Shown: piece after piece, positions 10,445 through 22,235 of the stretch
Numbering within the stretch: the stretch's first letter is position 1
Layout of the letters: every line of letters starts with the position of its first letter
From: Viola odorata
Lineage: Eukaryota > Streptophyta > Magnoliopsida > Malpighiales > Violaceae
Direction of reading: 5' to 3'
DNA: 64,000 bases
Assembly: GCA_963691705.1 (NCBI GenBank)
Contig: OY829538.1
Span: 33,500,836 to 33,564,835 of the forward strand
Made by a program: the position numbers and the translations under genes
The notes under the pieces: model-generated
Databases searched by the model: none
What the model was told of the DNA's origin: nothing
Seen by the model: the letters and a program-made list of their open reading frames with translations, nothing else

Positions 10445-10966
10445 TGATAAGATCCGAGATCTCTTCGGGTTGGAAACGGTTGCTACAGCTAGTCGGAGGG
10501 GAAGCGATCGGCGTCGGAGGTACCTGCAAAGCGCCGGAGGGGGACTCCGGCATAGACACTCCGATGCTTAAGTCAGTTCGGGTTTTCAGAATGGTAGAGG
10601 TTCTCTAAGATGATCTCGATCTTACCTTCTGTTTGGAAAGATAGGGGTATTTATAGGCCGAAGTTGGCGATACCTGACAGCGATAAGCATCATCCGAAGT
10701 CATCGCTTCCGGCGATAATAGGTAAGCCATCGCGGGCGATAATCACGTAAGGCCTATCAGGAGCGGCATCCTCTCCGTTTCCCTAGGATGGGATGACGCC
10801 GTGCGCGTAAAGATGCATGAGATCCCCCCCCCGCTGAAGTCGACCATCCTAGGAACGTCCGCCGGCCCGGGCGATAGGTTGGTTTTTCAGGGAAGCGTAT
10901 AGAAACTCGTCAAGGATAGATGCCGTAGCTACAATATTGCCGTCAGGAGCAATCCAATTGTTATCA
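10445..10966 (-). repeat. Tat-1 5' LTR (522 bp)
   Basis: The LTR starts TGATAAGATCC and ends TTGTTATCA in plus orientation, matching the other Tat LTR termini in the window. A TATA box (TATAAATA on the minus strand) lies at about 10649-10656. A shared segment (GCGCCGG followed by CTCCGATGCTTAAG-like words) recurs in the Tat-C and Tat solo LTRs. A C-run lies near 10825. Athila-A integrase begins at the next base. Confidence 0.85.
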
Positions 10967-11970
10967 ACTACTCTTTTTTTACAAAATGTCCTAACTGCCA
11001 AAGAACTGGAAACATCACTTCTAGAAACCAAATGCCACTAAATCCTATTTTAGTATGTGAAATATTTGACATTTGGGGGATAGATTTCATGGGTCCATTT
11101 CCTCATTCTAATGGGAATATGTACATTATTCTTGCAGTTGACTATCTATCTAAATGGGTCGAAGTTAAAGCCACAAGGGCTGATGATGCTATGATAGTTG
11201 TTTCCTTTTTGTAAACTAATGTGTTGAATAGGTTTGGAGTGCTAAGGGCCATCATAAGTGACAGAGGTACTCAGTTCTGTAATAGGGTAGTTACTTCCCT
11301 ATTCAGAAAGTACAACATCACCCATAAAGTTTCAACGGCCTACCACCCTCAAACTAATGGTCAAGTAGAGGTTTCAAATAGGGAGATAAAATTCATCCTC
11401 ACTAAGACAGTAAGCCCAGAGAGAAAGGATTGGAGTCAAAGAATAAATGATGCCTTGTGGGCATACAAAACAGCCTTCAAAACTCCAATTGGAACGACCC
11501 CTTACAAGCTTGTTTTTGGGAAATCTTGCCACTTGTAAGTGGAGATGGAACACAAGGCCTACTAAGTGATCAAACAATGCAACTTGAACATGAAGGGCGC
11601 TGGTATGTAAAGGAAGTTTCAAATCCAAGAATTGGAGGAGTTGAGGAATGATGCATATTAGAATTCAACAATCATCAAGGCTAAGGCTAAAGTTTACCAT
11701 GACAACATTATTAAACATAAAGACTTCTTTGTTGGACAAAATATTTTAATGTTTAGTTCTAAATTTAGAATTCTTTCTAGAAAACTTAAGTCTACATAGA
11801 CTGGGCCTTATGTTATTTCTAACATTTATCCTCATGGTACTATTGATATTTAGGATTTGTAGACTAAGAGAATTTTCAAGGTGAATGAGCAGCGACTAAA
11901 ACCCTTTTATGAGGAATTTAAAGAACATTTTGTGGAGAAATTCATAGTACATCAGCCACCTGAAAATTGA
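10967..11970 (+). pseudogene. Athila-A integrase, degraded
   Basis: Coding starts inside the zinc-binding domain (CPNCQRTGN) directly at the Tat-1 boundary. The core follows: [12 protein letters not shown] (first Asp), ISDRGTQFC (second Asp) and [16 protein letters not shown] (Glu), all in one frame with an in-frame TAA at 11212-11214. The C-terminal part to about 11970 (ELEELRNDAY, KVYHDN, TGPYV, FKVNEQRLKPFYEEF) has further stops. Family assignment to Athila rests on these motifs and the env-like gene downstream. Not functional as it stands. Confidence 0.88.
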
Positions 11971-12422
11971 TAAGGAAATGTCGAGTCCAAGATAATAAAA
12001 AGGGACGCTACATAAGAGGCAACCCATGCATTTTATTTTCAATTTTTAGATAATTTCCTTTCAATAAAATTGTTACTTCTTTCAAATAAAACTGATGGAT
12101 GTCTTGATATTTTTTATTAGGAATAGGGGCGAGAAATTGTAGTGGCAGAAGCATAGAACTCTTCCCTGGGACTAGGGAAGAGACAAGTGTAATGGGAATA
12201 AAAAGATAAAACTCCCAGCGGGGAGAGAGAAAAGACAGTTTAGCTACGTCATTAAAATCGAAAAGTATATAAAGACGACAATTACTCTCCCACTAACCCA
12301 CTAAAACCTCCTCACTTTCCCACTCAAAACACAACTCTTCATCTTTCCCTCTCTGAAAACCAATCGTCTCCTTCAACCTTCCATCTCCTCCTTCCTCAAG
12401 AAACCAACCTCTGTAACTCAAG
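11971..12422 (+). other. Athila-A spacer between pol and env-like ORF
   Basis: Non-coding. It contains the phrase GAGGCAACCCATGCA near 12018, found in similar form after pol in Athila-D (plus strand near 32103-32118, inverted). The rest is AT-rich with a pyrimidine-rich stretch (12300-12420) resembling a 5' leader just before the env-like ATG at 12423. Confidence 0.6.
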
Positions 12423-13031
12423 ATGCTGAGAACCAAAAATGTTTCTCACCAAGGCCTCCTCTACCCACCACTGCCAGAAGACACCGCTCAAGCACCCTCA
12501 TCTTCGAGCAATCCACCGGTTTTGGTTGAAAAACCCATCCGGCAGAAGCCCAAATCCCACCACAACCACTGGTGCCAGAACCTGCAAATCCACCAGAGAG
12601 CTCTATTCCCATGGCGGATTCCCCGAAACCTAAGACTCTGGAGTGAGAAATTCCACCGGAAGAAATGGAGGATGAGTAAATCTTCCTTAGCGCTATGGAG
12701 AAGCTTGTTGCTGACTACAACATAGATCTGGCGACAAATGAGGAAGAAGGTCCTCAAGGCACTGAGGAACTGGATTTTGGTGAGGATGAGGAAGAAGAAG
12801 CAAACCAAGGGCCAAGAGATCTGAGCAACGCCTCCCCTAGGTCTATTAAAGAGACCTCTTCCTCTAAATCAACGAATTCTAGGTATAATACTATTAGTGA
12901 CCCAACCTTCAATCTCACACACGAGGAAGTCCTGGAGGTTGTTTCGGAGACAGATCCGGAGGATATCCCCCTTTCCAGGATGGTGAAAGGAAAAAGGCTA
13001 GTGGTACCCACAATTTACCCGTGGGCAGAGA
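12423..13031 (+). pseudogene. Athila-A env-like ORF, N-terminal part
   Basis: The ATG at 12423 (MLRTKN) matches the position and style of the Athila-B start (MPRVKK). The proline-rich N-terminus shifts frame, then an acidic Glu/Ser-rich segment (from 12695) runs open to the Tat-2 insertion at 13031/13032. The gene resumes at 21925. In Athila elements this third ORF sits where a retroviral env would be. No signal peptide is visible here, and its function is not established. Confidence 0.7.
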
Positions 13032-13610
13032 TGATAACAATAGACCTAACGCCCAGGGTATTTTTGTCTTTGCACCCCGCGTTAGGGGCAAAACGATGTT
13101 ATACCTATCGGACGGACAACCTTGAGGCCTTCGCCCTTTATCGAGCGATCAGCGCTGGGATGGTCGACATCAACCGGGGGGGTCCCACGAGGTCACTTTG
13201 TCATGACCAGGCGTTATCCCGTCCCAGCCTGAGCTTGCCTTTCCTGGAGGAAGGAAGGCGTTACCTTGCCTAGGTGACGCCTACCCCCATATACATACCT
13301 AACGCAACGATAGCACACCGTTGACGGGAATGCCAACCGCCTGACAGGCCCGTTAGCGCCCTTCATGGCCGAGCCCCCAGAAAACACCCCACTCTTCGCC
13401 TATAAATACCCCCATAATTAAGGAAGAAGGTAAGCCTAATATAGCTAGCAAAAGCTCTACTACTTTGACCACTCATACTAACTTAATCATAGGAGTGTTT
13501 ACGCCGGGACCCCCTCACGGCGCCTTGTAGGTACACCGGACAACAGCGGGCGTGGAATCCAAGGAGCCATTCTCCCCTTCTACCCTTCGCCAACAGACAG
13601 AATCTTAGCA
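13032..13610 (+). repeat. Tat-2 5' LTR (579 bp)
   Basis: It runs from TGATAACAATAG to AATCTTAGCA. A TATA box TATAAATA lies at 13401-13408. It aligns with 21361-21919 along its length, with the latter lacking about 20 bp around the 13190 region. Confidence 0.93.
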
Positions 13611-13613
13611 AAT

Positions 13614-13632
13614 TGGTGCTTTCATTGAGAGC
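13614..13632 (+). promoter_or_regulatory. Tat-2 primer binding site
   Basis: TGGTGCTTTCATTGAGAGC lies three bases after the 5' LTR and is identical to the Tat-1 site. This shows that the two Tat families use the same tRNA primer. Confidence 0.88.
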
Positions 13633-13696
13633 TTTGGTTCTATTAAGTGGGCATCCTTAATAACTAAGCTCTATTCTTTCCGAAGATAGAAGGATT

Positions 13697-16600
13697 ATGG
13701 CTTCTGACTCAGATCCCGCACTGTCCGAGTCTTCCAGCCTTCCATTCTCTACTCGTAGGTGACTTTTCCCTTTTGCCACTTCTGATGCTTCTACCATGGT
13801 ACAAGAAATTCCTCCAGGAATGTCGGATCTCTCATCTGAACAAACAGCGGGAACATTTATGTCCCAGACATATACTCCTTTATCCCAGATGGCGGGACCC
13901 AGTCATTCTACTCCCCATTCAAGGGGACCCGCAGCAGACAGTGCGAGTAATCCCTTTATGAATTCAATATTATCTCTTCAAGCTCAGCTGGACCAACTAA
14001 CAGAGTTAGCCGCCGGATTCACACCTCTCGTTTCAGGACCGAGCGTGCCTTCTCAAGTAGTTTTTACCCTGCCTATCATCACCGATCGGCCACTATCGCC
14101 TCGACCCTCTAGGGGTATCCTGTTAACGTTACCTCCAGCATTAGTCACTGTCGACCCCACGCAGCTTGCGTATAGGTACGCTGAGCCTTCCGCGCAGTAT
14201 GCAAGGGAGATTCCCGTTTCTGAAGGAGAGCGTTGGCATGACAAATATAGAGATCGTTGGAACGACAGGCGAGACGAGGCGTTTAGGGACCAATCTCCTA
14301 GGCACAGTGAAAGGTCGAGTAGTAGGAGGCAACGAACCCGTACTCCTAGAAGTTACAGTCGATCTCCTAGGCGGCATCATGAGCACGAGTACCGAGCCCA
14401 AAGGTACCTTGACGAAGGTCTTCCTCCTCACCGACCTCGTGAAATCCGTGATGATAATGTCGGTCACCCGTTCAGTTATCACATAAGACATCACAGAGTC
14501 AACCGACACGTGAAGCTTCCCACAGAATCGTATGATGGCACAAAAGACCCAATCTCGCACCTTAACAAGGTGAAAGATTTTGTACAATTCCAAACCCACA
14601 GTGACGCCGCGTTATGCCAAATTTTTGTTATGACACTATCGGGTGTAGCGTGTCTCTGGTTTGAGGGACTTCCGGTGGGGTCTATCGATAGCTTCTCTCA
14701 GCTGGAAGCCAAGTTTCGGAGCTGGTTTAGCACAACCGTCCCGATCAGAAAGTCCGCTGCAGCATTATTCGACATCCACCGAAAACTGCAAGAGCCCTTG
14801 AGATATTTTTTGAGTCGCTTCGATCTTGAGATGTCGCTAATGATAGGAGTCACCATTGATTTTGCTGTGGAGGCCCTAAAGCCCAACTGCTGTTATGGGA
14901 AGCTGCGAGATACATTGATGGTAGATCCACCGCTAACGTTAGACGCGCTGTGGCTGAAAGCACACAATTATGCAACGATGGAAGAAGAGGAAAATAGAGA
15001 ACAAATTCGGAACATACCCGAAGATCCACATCCGGCTCCTAACGCCTAAGCTAATGCAGCTCCTGATATGCGCCCAAGTGATGACTACAGCCAACGGAAA
15101 GATCACATCCCTAGAACCTCGAATCGACAAAGGGGTAATTTCTCGAAAGGGAGATCTGGGAATTCCACTACCAGAAGACAAGCAGATCCACCAAAGGGTC
15201 GGATATATGACCTTGACCTCCCTTCCTTCATACTTCTGATAGCAGAAATTCTATCAATTGTCCAGCAGCGCAACTTACCCATCCGCTATCTGGTTCTTGT
15301 GAAACCAGGAGTAATTATGGAAGGAAGGGAAAACGCATTCTGCAAGTTTCACAAAGCCAAGGGACATTCGACAGACATATGCAGAGAGCTAAAACTGGCG
15401 ATAGAGTGCCTTGTAGACGAAGGCTATCTTGGCGAGTTTGCCACCAAGACAAGAGAAGAAGCCAGGACCAATCCGGGGAGCAGAACGACTGAAAACAGGC
15501 AAGCACCTTCTTACGCCATAGGAGCTAACGCCATTCCTATCGGAGGGGGTAAGGAAACACTGGCGGTCGGCGAGGATGATGTCCCTATAATCTACATCAT
15601 AGCTGGAGGCACTCCGTACTTAGACGAACTCGCGCCGTTGATACACGTGGCAGGCGAGAAGCGCAAGAGAGAAAGTGCATTATCAAAAAATGAAGCGATA
15701 AACGCGTTGGACCGAATGGTGCTATCATTCTTAGAAGAAGATGAGAAAGACGTCGTCTACCCACACAATGATGCGTTGGTAGTCACACCCGTTATCGGAA
15801 GCCACGGAGTCAGGAGAACCCTTGTTGATAATGGGAGTGCAGTAAACCTATTTTCGCTAGAGGCATATAACCTAATAAAGCATCCTGATGATGAGCTAAC
15901 GCCTTGTAAAAAGCCTATAATTGGGGTAGATGGGGTCCCAATCCCAGTAACCGGAGTTATATCGCTACCAGTGTACTTTAGGGAGGATGCGTCCAAGCGG
16001 TCAGATGAATTATTATTCTTGGTTGTAGACCTAACTTTACCCTACAACGCCGTACTTGGGCGACCATTCCTCAACCGCTTCGGGGCCGCAATATCGCAAA
16101 AACATCTCAGGATGAAATACCCTTCATGGGATGGGGTAGTCTCCGTTAAAGGAGACCAAAAGTTAGCTGCCGAATGTTACCTGCTCATGACTCAGAAGAG
16201 TTGCGACCGTTACGTGTGCATAGCGGATGATCCCTTTGAAGATAAAGAGGAAAAGCGCACTCAGCCGGTAGACAAAATGGTGTCAATTCCTATCGGGGGG
16301 GACGAAGGAGCGAACCTCCTGATTAGTGAGAAGCTAAGCCTGGAAGAGAACCCGCAGTTAGCTCGACTGCTAAGAAAATATAAAGAAGAATTCGCGTGGA
16401 AACCTGCGGATATGCCTGGAGTCTCGCGAGAAGTGGCAGAACACCGGCTAAACGTAAACCCTAACGCTAAGCCTGTTCAGCAAAAGCGGCGCGCTTTCTC
16501 CCCAGAAAAGATAGTAGCTATCAAGAAACAAATATAGAAGCTCATGGACGTTGGGTTCATTCGAGAAGTCCAGTATCCCACATGGCTGGCTAACCCTATC

Positions 16601-19136
16601 TTAGTCCCAAAACCCAACGGAGATTGGCGCATGTGTATCGATTTCACTGACTTGAATGATGCATGCCCCAAAGACTGCTACCCTCTTCCTCGAATCGATC
16701 AGTTGGTCGATCAGACTGCTGGGTACGCATACCTAAGCTCGTTAGATGCCAACTCCGGATATCACCAAATTCCCATGGCCATAGAAGATGAAGAAAAGAC
16801 CGCCTTCATCACCCCAAAGGCTACTATTGGTATACACAATGCCGTTTGGATTGAAAGACGCTGGGGCAACATTCCAGCGCATGGCAAACAAAGTTTTTAA
16901 GGAGCAAATTGGGAAAAATGTGGAAGCTTACGTGGACGACATATTGGTCAAAAGTCGAAGCTTCAAGGACCACTTAGCCGATTTAGAGGAAGTTTTTGGC
17001 ATAATGAGAGAACACAAAATGAAATTGAATCCGCGAAAATGCATGTTTGCTTTCCAAACGGGCAAATTCTTAGGCTACGTGGTCAGTCAGAAAGGCATCC
17101 AGCCTAACCCTTCGAAGGTGATGGCCATCCAGGAAATGATATCTCCTCGAACCGTCAAAGAAGTACAGAATCTCACAGGACGTATCATTGTGTTAGGACG
17201 GTTCATTTCCAAACAAGGCGAGAGATGTTTGCCTTTTTTCAAGGTCATTCGTAACAAAGCCCATTTTGGATGGACAGAAGAGTGTGAAAAAGCGTTTGTT
17301 GACCTAAAAGCCTATCTCTCATCCGACCTAGTGCTAACGAGACCCAAATCGGATGACGCCCTATACCTGTATCTGGGTGTTGCCGACGAGGTGGTCAGTG
17401 CTGTCCTTGTATGAAGCGATAGACATATTCACCGTCCAATATTCTTTGTTAGCCACGTGTTGAAAGATGCCGAGATACGGTACGCTCACATTGAGAAAGT
17501 GGCGTTTGCCCTAGTACAGGCGACGCGGAAGATGGATCGGTACTTCCAAGGTCACCATGTTGTGGTACTCACTGATCAGCCATTAAGAAAAAATTTCAGG
17601 AAGCCCGAGTCTTCAGGAAGAATGTTGATTTGGGCGATCGAACTCGAACAATATGGGTTGCAATATAAGGCCAGACCGTCCATTAAAGCCCAAGCGTTGG
17701 CAGACTTCATAGCAGAAAAAGGCACTCAAGTCAGCTTTGAGCACATCCCTCGAGAAGATAACGCTGAGGCTGACAATCTTGCTGAAATGACAGCCAACCC
17801 GGAAGCTTCCATGCCTAAAGATGTATACTATGACGAAATACCTGCGCCTTCTTTTATAGAAGAACAACTATCGCTTTGCGTGGATGAAGTGGAGAATGAC
17901 TGGAGAATTCCTATAATAAAATACATGAAACACGATGAGTTACCAACGGATAGCATTGGAAAGAAAAAAGTTTTAAAACAAGCGGCACGGTGCACATATT
18001 ACAAGGGGGAGCTGATTCGGAGATGCTTCTCCCACCCAGCCGCAAAGTGCATAACGGAGCAGGAAGGCCTCCACACCTTACGAGAAATCCATGAAGGAAT
18101 ATGCGGTATGCACGTAGCGGGGGATACTTTGGCAGCACAAGTCTTTCGGTCGGGGTTCTATTGGCCCACCATTCGAAGAGATTGTCACAACTTTGTGAGG
18201 ACTTGTCAGAAGTGTCAGGAATACGCCAAGATTCCTCGAAAGCCGGCCGCGTAAATTTCAGAAATAGTCGCTCCATGCCCGTTTGCCAAATGGGGAATCG
18301 ACATTTTAGGTCCGTTTCCAAAGGCCAGATCTCAACTAAAATTTGTGGTTGTAGCGGTGGATTATTTCACGAAATGGGCAGAAGCGGAAGCGTTAGCTAA
18401 CATCACTACTGAAAAAATCTGGCGTTTCTTTAAGTATCATGTCATTATGCGATTTGGGATACCTCGAATATTGGTCAGCGACAATGGAACACAATTCACG
18501 AGCCAATTTTTCAGAGATCAGTGCGTAGAATTTCAGATAGAACAAAGATTCTCTTCTGTAGCGCACCCCCAAACTAACGATCAGGCAGAAGTGACCAATA
18601 GCAGCATTCTTAGTGGCATCAAAAGAAACCTCGAAGGTTCTAAACAGAAATGGCCAGACGAACTGCCATATGTATTGTGGGCCTACCGCATGACTGTCAA
18701 AGCTAGCACGGGAGAAACTCCTTTCGCATTAGCCTTCGGCACAGAGGCTGTCACGCCAGTAGAAATTGGCACTCTAAGCCTCCGAGTAGCTTATTTTAAA
18801 GAAGAAACGAATGAGGAAAGGTTACGCGCTAACCTTGACGCACTACCAGAAGTGCATGGGGAGTCTCTCTTGAAAACCCTACATTACAAAAGAAAAATGG
18901 CACAATACCATAACAGGCAAGTCAGAGAATGACTGCTCAAAATGGGAGATTTAGTGCTCAGGGACAAACGAGCGGTAGGACAACGCATGGGGAAGCTTAG
19001 CCCAAACTGGGACGGACCATATCACATCACCCGTGTTGTCGGAAAGGGAGCGTACCATTTGGAAACACTCGACGGTACTCCCTTACAAAACTCTTGGAAT
19101 ATAGCTCGTCTGAAGCTATATCATGCTAGAAATTGA
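13697..19136 (+). pseudogene. Tat-2 gag-pol, multiply disabled
   Basis: Starting at ATG 13697 the same frame continues to about 16830 with stops at 13760-13762 (TGA), 15047-15049 (TAA) and 16535-16537 (TAG). A frameshift in the RT near 16825-16835 moves the frame, which then continues to 19136 with stops at 17412, 18252 and 18930. Recognisable parts: gag domain, CKFHKAKGHSTDIC zinc-knuckle variant, protease DNGSAVNLF, RT YVDD (about 16927-16940), RNase H, integrase HHCC and DDE motifs, and the LSPNWDGPYH C-terminus. Most of the archaeal-type RNase H seen in Tat-1 is missing: ADFIAE is joined directly to the QVSFEH end of the domain near 17716, a loss of roughly 140 codons relative to Tat-1. 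Confidence 0.92.
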
Positions 19137-19851
19137 TCTCTTTCAATTAATAATGTTAACGTTGCTCTAACGAATGAATCAAAGCATTCCTTGTGCATTT
19201 CGTGACTGGTAACATGCAGATAACGAAGAATGCTAGGAGGGAAAATCCTATCCTTGTGAAGGTTGGTCCTGATCAGACAGCTCACTAAGACGAGGCACGC
19301 CCTGGCATAAACTTAGCGTTGGGAGTGAAAATCCTATCCTTGTGGTAACTGTGCTAACAAAGACGACCCATTAAGACGAGGCACGCCCCAACGCCCCCGG
19401 GAGTGACAATCCTATCCCAGCGGAGGGCGGCGGACGAGCAAGAAGTTCTTCTAGAAGAAATAAAGAGAAGGCAAGAGAGAAAATTTGAAACAAGGGCAAA
19501 AAGGGTTGGAAAGAGAAAATGGTTCCTTCTTAAAGGGCCGAATGCCAACCGCATTAATTGAACTGCCAATTGAGCTAAGACGTGTGTAAAGGAAGTCAGC
19601 CACGTGGAGTTACATTAAAGGATTTAAAAGTAAAACAAGCAGTTATTCGCCATAACTTCCCAAGTACCGGTTAATTTTGACCAAGTCAAATGGTCAGGGA
19701 GCGGTTGCTGCGACAAAGCTAACCCTTCACGTTAGCTATCAACAAAACTAAAAGGCTGACGAAATGACAGCGGCAAAAGAAGGAAAATAGGAGATATCAT
19801 TTTATTCATCAGGAGCCATACGACATCTACACTATGCCTAGCGCCTGAGCC
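19137..19851. repeat. Tat-2 post-pol region with tandem units
   Basis: Imperfect repeats with GAGGCACGCCC and GGGAGTGAAAATCCTATCC (units near 19230-19330 and 19310-19420, about 86-bp period) correspond to the post-pol repeat of Tat-1. The remainder to 19850 has no gene that I recognise. Confidence 0.6.
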
Positions 19852-20274
19852 CTAATCTTCATCAGGCCAGTACATATCATAATAGTAAACCGCATCATCG
19901 TCCGAGAGCGGTAGCCACCCGGTAGCAGGAAGGAGGGGCTCATCCACTCTCTTCTCCTGGTCTAGCCTTGACGAGCCTGATTTCTCCTCATTGGCTGATG
20001 CCACTATTTCAACACCGATGCTGCCAGAAAGAACCTTCTCCGGTGAACGGTCATAAGAAAAAAATCGCTTGTTGCTCTTTTGAGCAAGAGGGGCAGGAGA
20101 GTCAAAGGACTTGTCAGGCGCCTTGGAGGTCTTCTTCCTCGGCCTTTTGCGGACCTTCCGGCAGACTGGCAGCCTCCATGGGGGCAACAGAGGAGGATGA
20201 TCCGAATCCGGTGAAGTTGGAGGAGTCGGCAGGGAGTCATGCGCCGCAGTATCAAGGAAATAGGAATCTGCCAT
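19852..20274 (-). CDS. Antisense ORF 1 of Tat-2 (140 aa)
   Basis: An uninterrupted ORF opposite to gag-pol. The protein starts MADSYFLDTAA, has a Pro/Asp-rich N-terminal third, a strongly basic middle (KVRKRPRKK) that could be a nuclear signal, and an acidic aromatic end (YYYDMYWPDED). No family is recognised, and it does not align by eye with the Tat-1 antisense protein. A TATA-like TATTTAAA lies at 20343-20350 about 70 nt upstream of the ATG. Placement matches the antisense ORFs known in Tat elements. Confidence 0.55.
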   Translation of the reverse strand: MADSYFLDTAAHDSLPTPPTSPDSDHPPLLPPWRLPVCRKVRKRPRKKTSKAPDKSFDSPAPLAQKSNKRFFSYDRSPEKVLSGSIGVEIVASANEEKSGSSRLDQEKRVDEPLLPATGWLPLSDDDAVYYYDMYWPDED

Positions 20275-20782
20275 TGATTCACGAACAATTGGGGTAGAGA
20301 AATAAGAAGAAGAAGATGAACAGGAAAAGGGAAAGAAACTTCTTTAAATAAGCCACAACAAAGAGATACTCTGATCTCTTCGCGTGCCCCTGGGAAGCAA
20401 TTAATACGCCTGAAAAAGAGCAACCATAATTGCAGAATCCGATCTGGCACAGGCACGCCCGCTCAAAAAACGCACCAATCAAAAGGCACCAAAAAGCCGC
20501 CCAACCACCTACCACTGGAATGGCGGCGCAGAGAACGGTTGAGCAAGGCATTTATGGCTGATTTCCAGAATACGATCCCTACAACACTACATCCTAAGAA
20601 AGACTGATTTTCAGTTGGGCTTGCAGTAGCTGCTCCCAACTGACACAACAAGCAACAAGATAGGAAAAACGGAAGATGGTGAAATAAACTAAAACAACAT
20701 TTTATTCATTCATGGCCTTAGCAGCCTAAGCACCTAGGTGTGTACACAGAAAATATAAAAACAAAAGGGCGGCTGTCAGCAG

Positions 20783-21166
20783 TTAAGCGTGAGACCCAGC
20801 ATCGTCATCCTCTAGCAGAGTAGGGATCTCTCTCAGGGCATAGGTCACGGAGGTCAACTCAGAGGAAGAAATCCTCATACCCTTCAAGCAGCACCCTAGT
20901 AGGTCCTTCCTCTACCGCAGCGTGGTGATCACCACCTTGATGTGGGAGACAGCAGCAACCAACTTCGCCATGCTCTCTAGAGGGCTAAAATCCTCCAGAG
21001 AAACCGCACCCAGCCTAGACTATAGAGGAGTCATCATCCCCTGGAGCTCCAGAATATCCTCAGAGATCTTGGTCAGCATGTTCTCTAGAAAGCTGACGTC
21101 ACTATCATTAAGATTCCTCATAGTATGAGATTTGGAGATCAAGAAGTTCTTAGTAAGATTGTCCAT
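20783..21166 (-). pseudogene. Antisense ORF 2 of Tat-2 (128 codons, two amber stops)
   Basis: One minus-strand frame runs from ATG at 21166-21164 to TAA at 20785-20783, broken only by TAG at 21022-21020 (codon 49) and TAG at 20914-20912 (codon 85). The translation reads as a soluble helical protein (begins MDNLTKNFLISKSH, ends EDDDAGSHA) rather than random sequence. A TATA-like TTTATAAA at 21227-21234 lies about 60 nt before the ATG, the same spacing as for antisense ORF 1. Function unknown; the coding claim is an inference from frame length, promoter spacing and context. Confidence 0.45.
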
Positions 21167-21360
21167 GATAAAAGTGCTGAGAGAAGTGCGAAAGATGTGA
21201 AAAATTGATGCGGTGGAAGAACTAATTTATAAATTTAGAAAAGCAATGGATTGAGAAAGAGAGTCCCTCGGGAAATAAACCACCCCGACAGGCGACATCG
21301 AGGCCGGAGAAGAAGCGGTAGCCCTTGGTGAACACTCGGGCTCATTTTCAGTTGGGCTTA

Positions 21361-21919
21361 TGATAACAATAGACCTAACGCCCGAGGTATTTTGTCTTTG
21401 CACCCCGCGTTAGGGGCATTACGATGTTATACCTACCGGACGGATAGCCTCGAGGCCTTACCCCTTTATCGAGCGATCAGCGCTGGGATGGTCGACATCA
21501 ACTAGGGGGGCATGACCAGGCGTTATCCCGTCCCAGGCTAAGCTTGCCTTTCCTGGAGGAAGGAAGGTGTTACCTTGCCTAGGTGATGCCTACCCCCATA
21601 TACATACCTAACGCAACGATAGCACACCGTTGACGGGAATGCCAACCACCTGACAGACCCGTTAGCGCCCTTCATGGTCGAGCCCTCAGAAAATACCCCA
21701 CTCTTCGCCTATAAATACCCCCATAATTAAGGAAGAAGGTAAGCCTAATATAGCTAGCAAAAGCTCTGCTACTTTGATCACTCATACTAACTTAAGCATC
21801 AGAGTATTTACGCCGGAACCCCCTCCCGGCGCCTTGCAGGTACACCGAACAACAGCGGGCATGGAATCCAAGGACCCATTCTCCCCTTCTACCCTTCGCC
21901 AACAGACAGAATCTTATCA
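21361..21919 (+). repeat. Tat-2 3' LTR (559 bp)
   Basis: From TGATAACAATAG to ATCTTATCA, followed by the AGAGA target duplicate. The segment just before it (GGGCTCATTTTCAGTTGGGC at about 21339-21358) is matched, inverted, next to the Tat-C LTR at 34110, which marks the conserved 3' internal end of this family. Confidence 0.93.
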
Positions 21920-22235
21920 AGAGAGAAGGGCAAAGAGGAAGGAAGATAACACATCATTGCCACCCAAGTGGCAGGGTTGAAGAGAAAGTTCCCTGGGCCT
22001 AGTATAGAGGATGGTACTACTCCAGCAACAACCAAGGAGAAAGCACAACAACAATACAAGAGGAAGAAAACTAGAGCCAAAATAATGGTCAGCAAGAAAG
22101 ACAAGAAAAACCCACACACCCTAGTTCACAAAGAGCATGTGCCAGGAATAGAGCCAAGCAGCAGACCTCAGCGGCTCGACATGGAGTAGTAGGGCACCAT
22201 AAGGACCAAGTCTAGAGCCAAAATGTACAAATCAC
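21920..22235 (+). pseudogene. Athila-A env-like ORF, middle part
   Basis: Coding resumes after the Tat-2 TSD. The segment is very basic (KRKFPGP, QQYKRKKTRAKIM, KKDKK), ends with a frame-compatible KSRAKMYKS, and is then cut by a solo LTR at 22236. An in-frame TAG occurs at about 22187. Confidence 0.65.

Larger units (their letters stand above)
1..10966 (-). mobile_element. Tat-1: Tat/Retand-type Ty3/gypsy retrotransposon, 5' LTR to 3' region (3' LTR off-window)
   Basis: Read on the minus strand the order is LTR (10966-10445), primer binding site, gag-protease-RT, RNase H, a second archaeal-type RNase H, integrase, then a long 3' region holding plus-strand (antisense) genes. The archaeal-type RNase H and antisense ORFs downstream of pol are established marks of the Tat lineage. 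The element sits in the integrase zinc-finger region of Athila-A: Athila coding resumes immediately at 10967. The flanking 5-mer ACTAC (10967-10971) should recur beyond the left window edge next to the 3' LTR. The coding region is largely intact, with one obvious frame break near 6690. Confidence 0.9.
13032..21919 (+). mobile_element. Tat-2: complete but degraded Tat/Retand-type element, TSD AGAGA
   Basis: Two LTRs bound gag-pol and a 3' region with antisense ORFs. The flanking 5-mers are identical (13027-13031 and 21920-21924, AGAGA), so both ends are original. It sits in the Athila-A env-like ORF. The coding region has one early nonsense codon in gag, several later stops, one frameshift and a large in-frame loss in the archaeal RNase H. 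The LTRs differ by several substitutions and a deletion of about 20 bp, so the insertion is not recent. Confidence 0.95.

Noticed and set aside
14166..14486. Plus-strand ORF inside Tat-2 gag in another frame
   Set aside because: It overlaps the gag frame fully and is explained by the Arg/Ser-rich codon composition.
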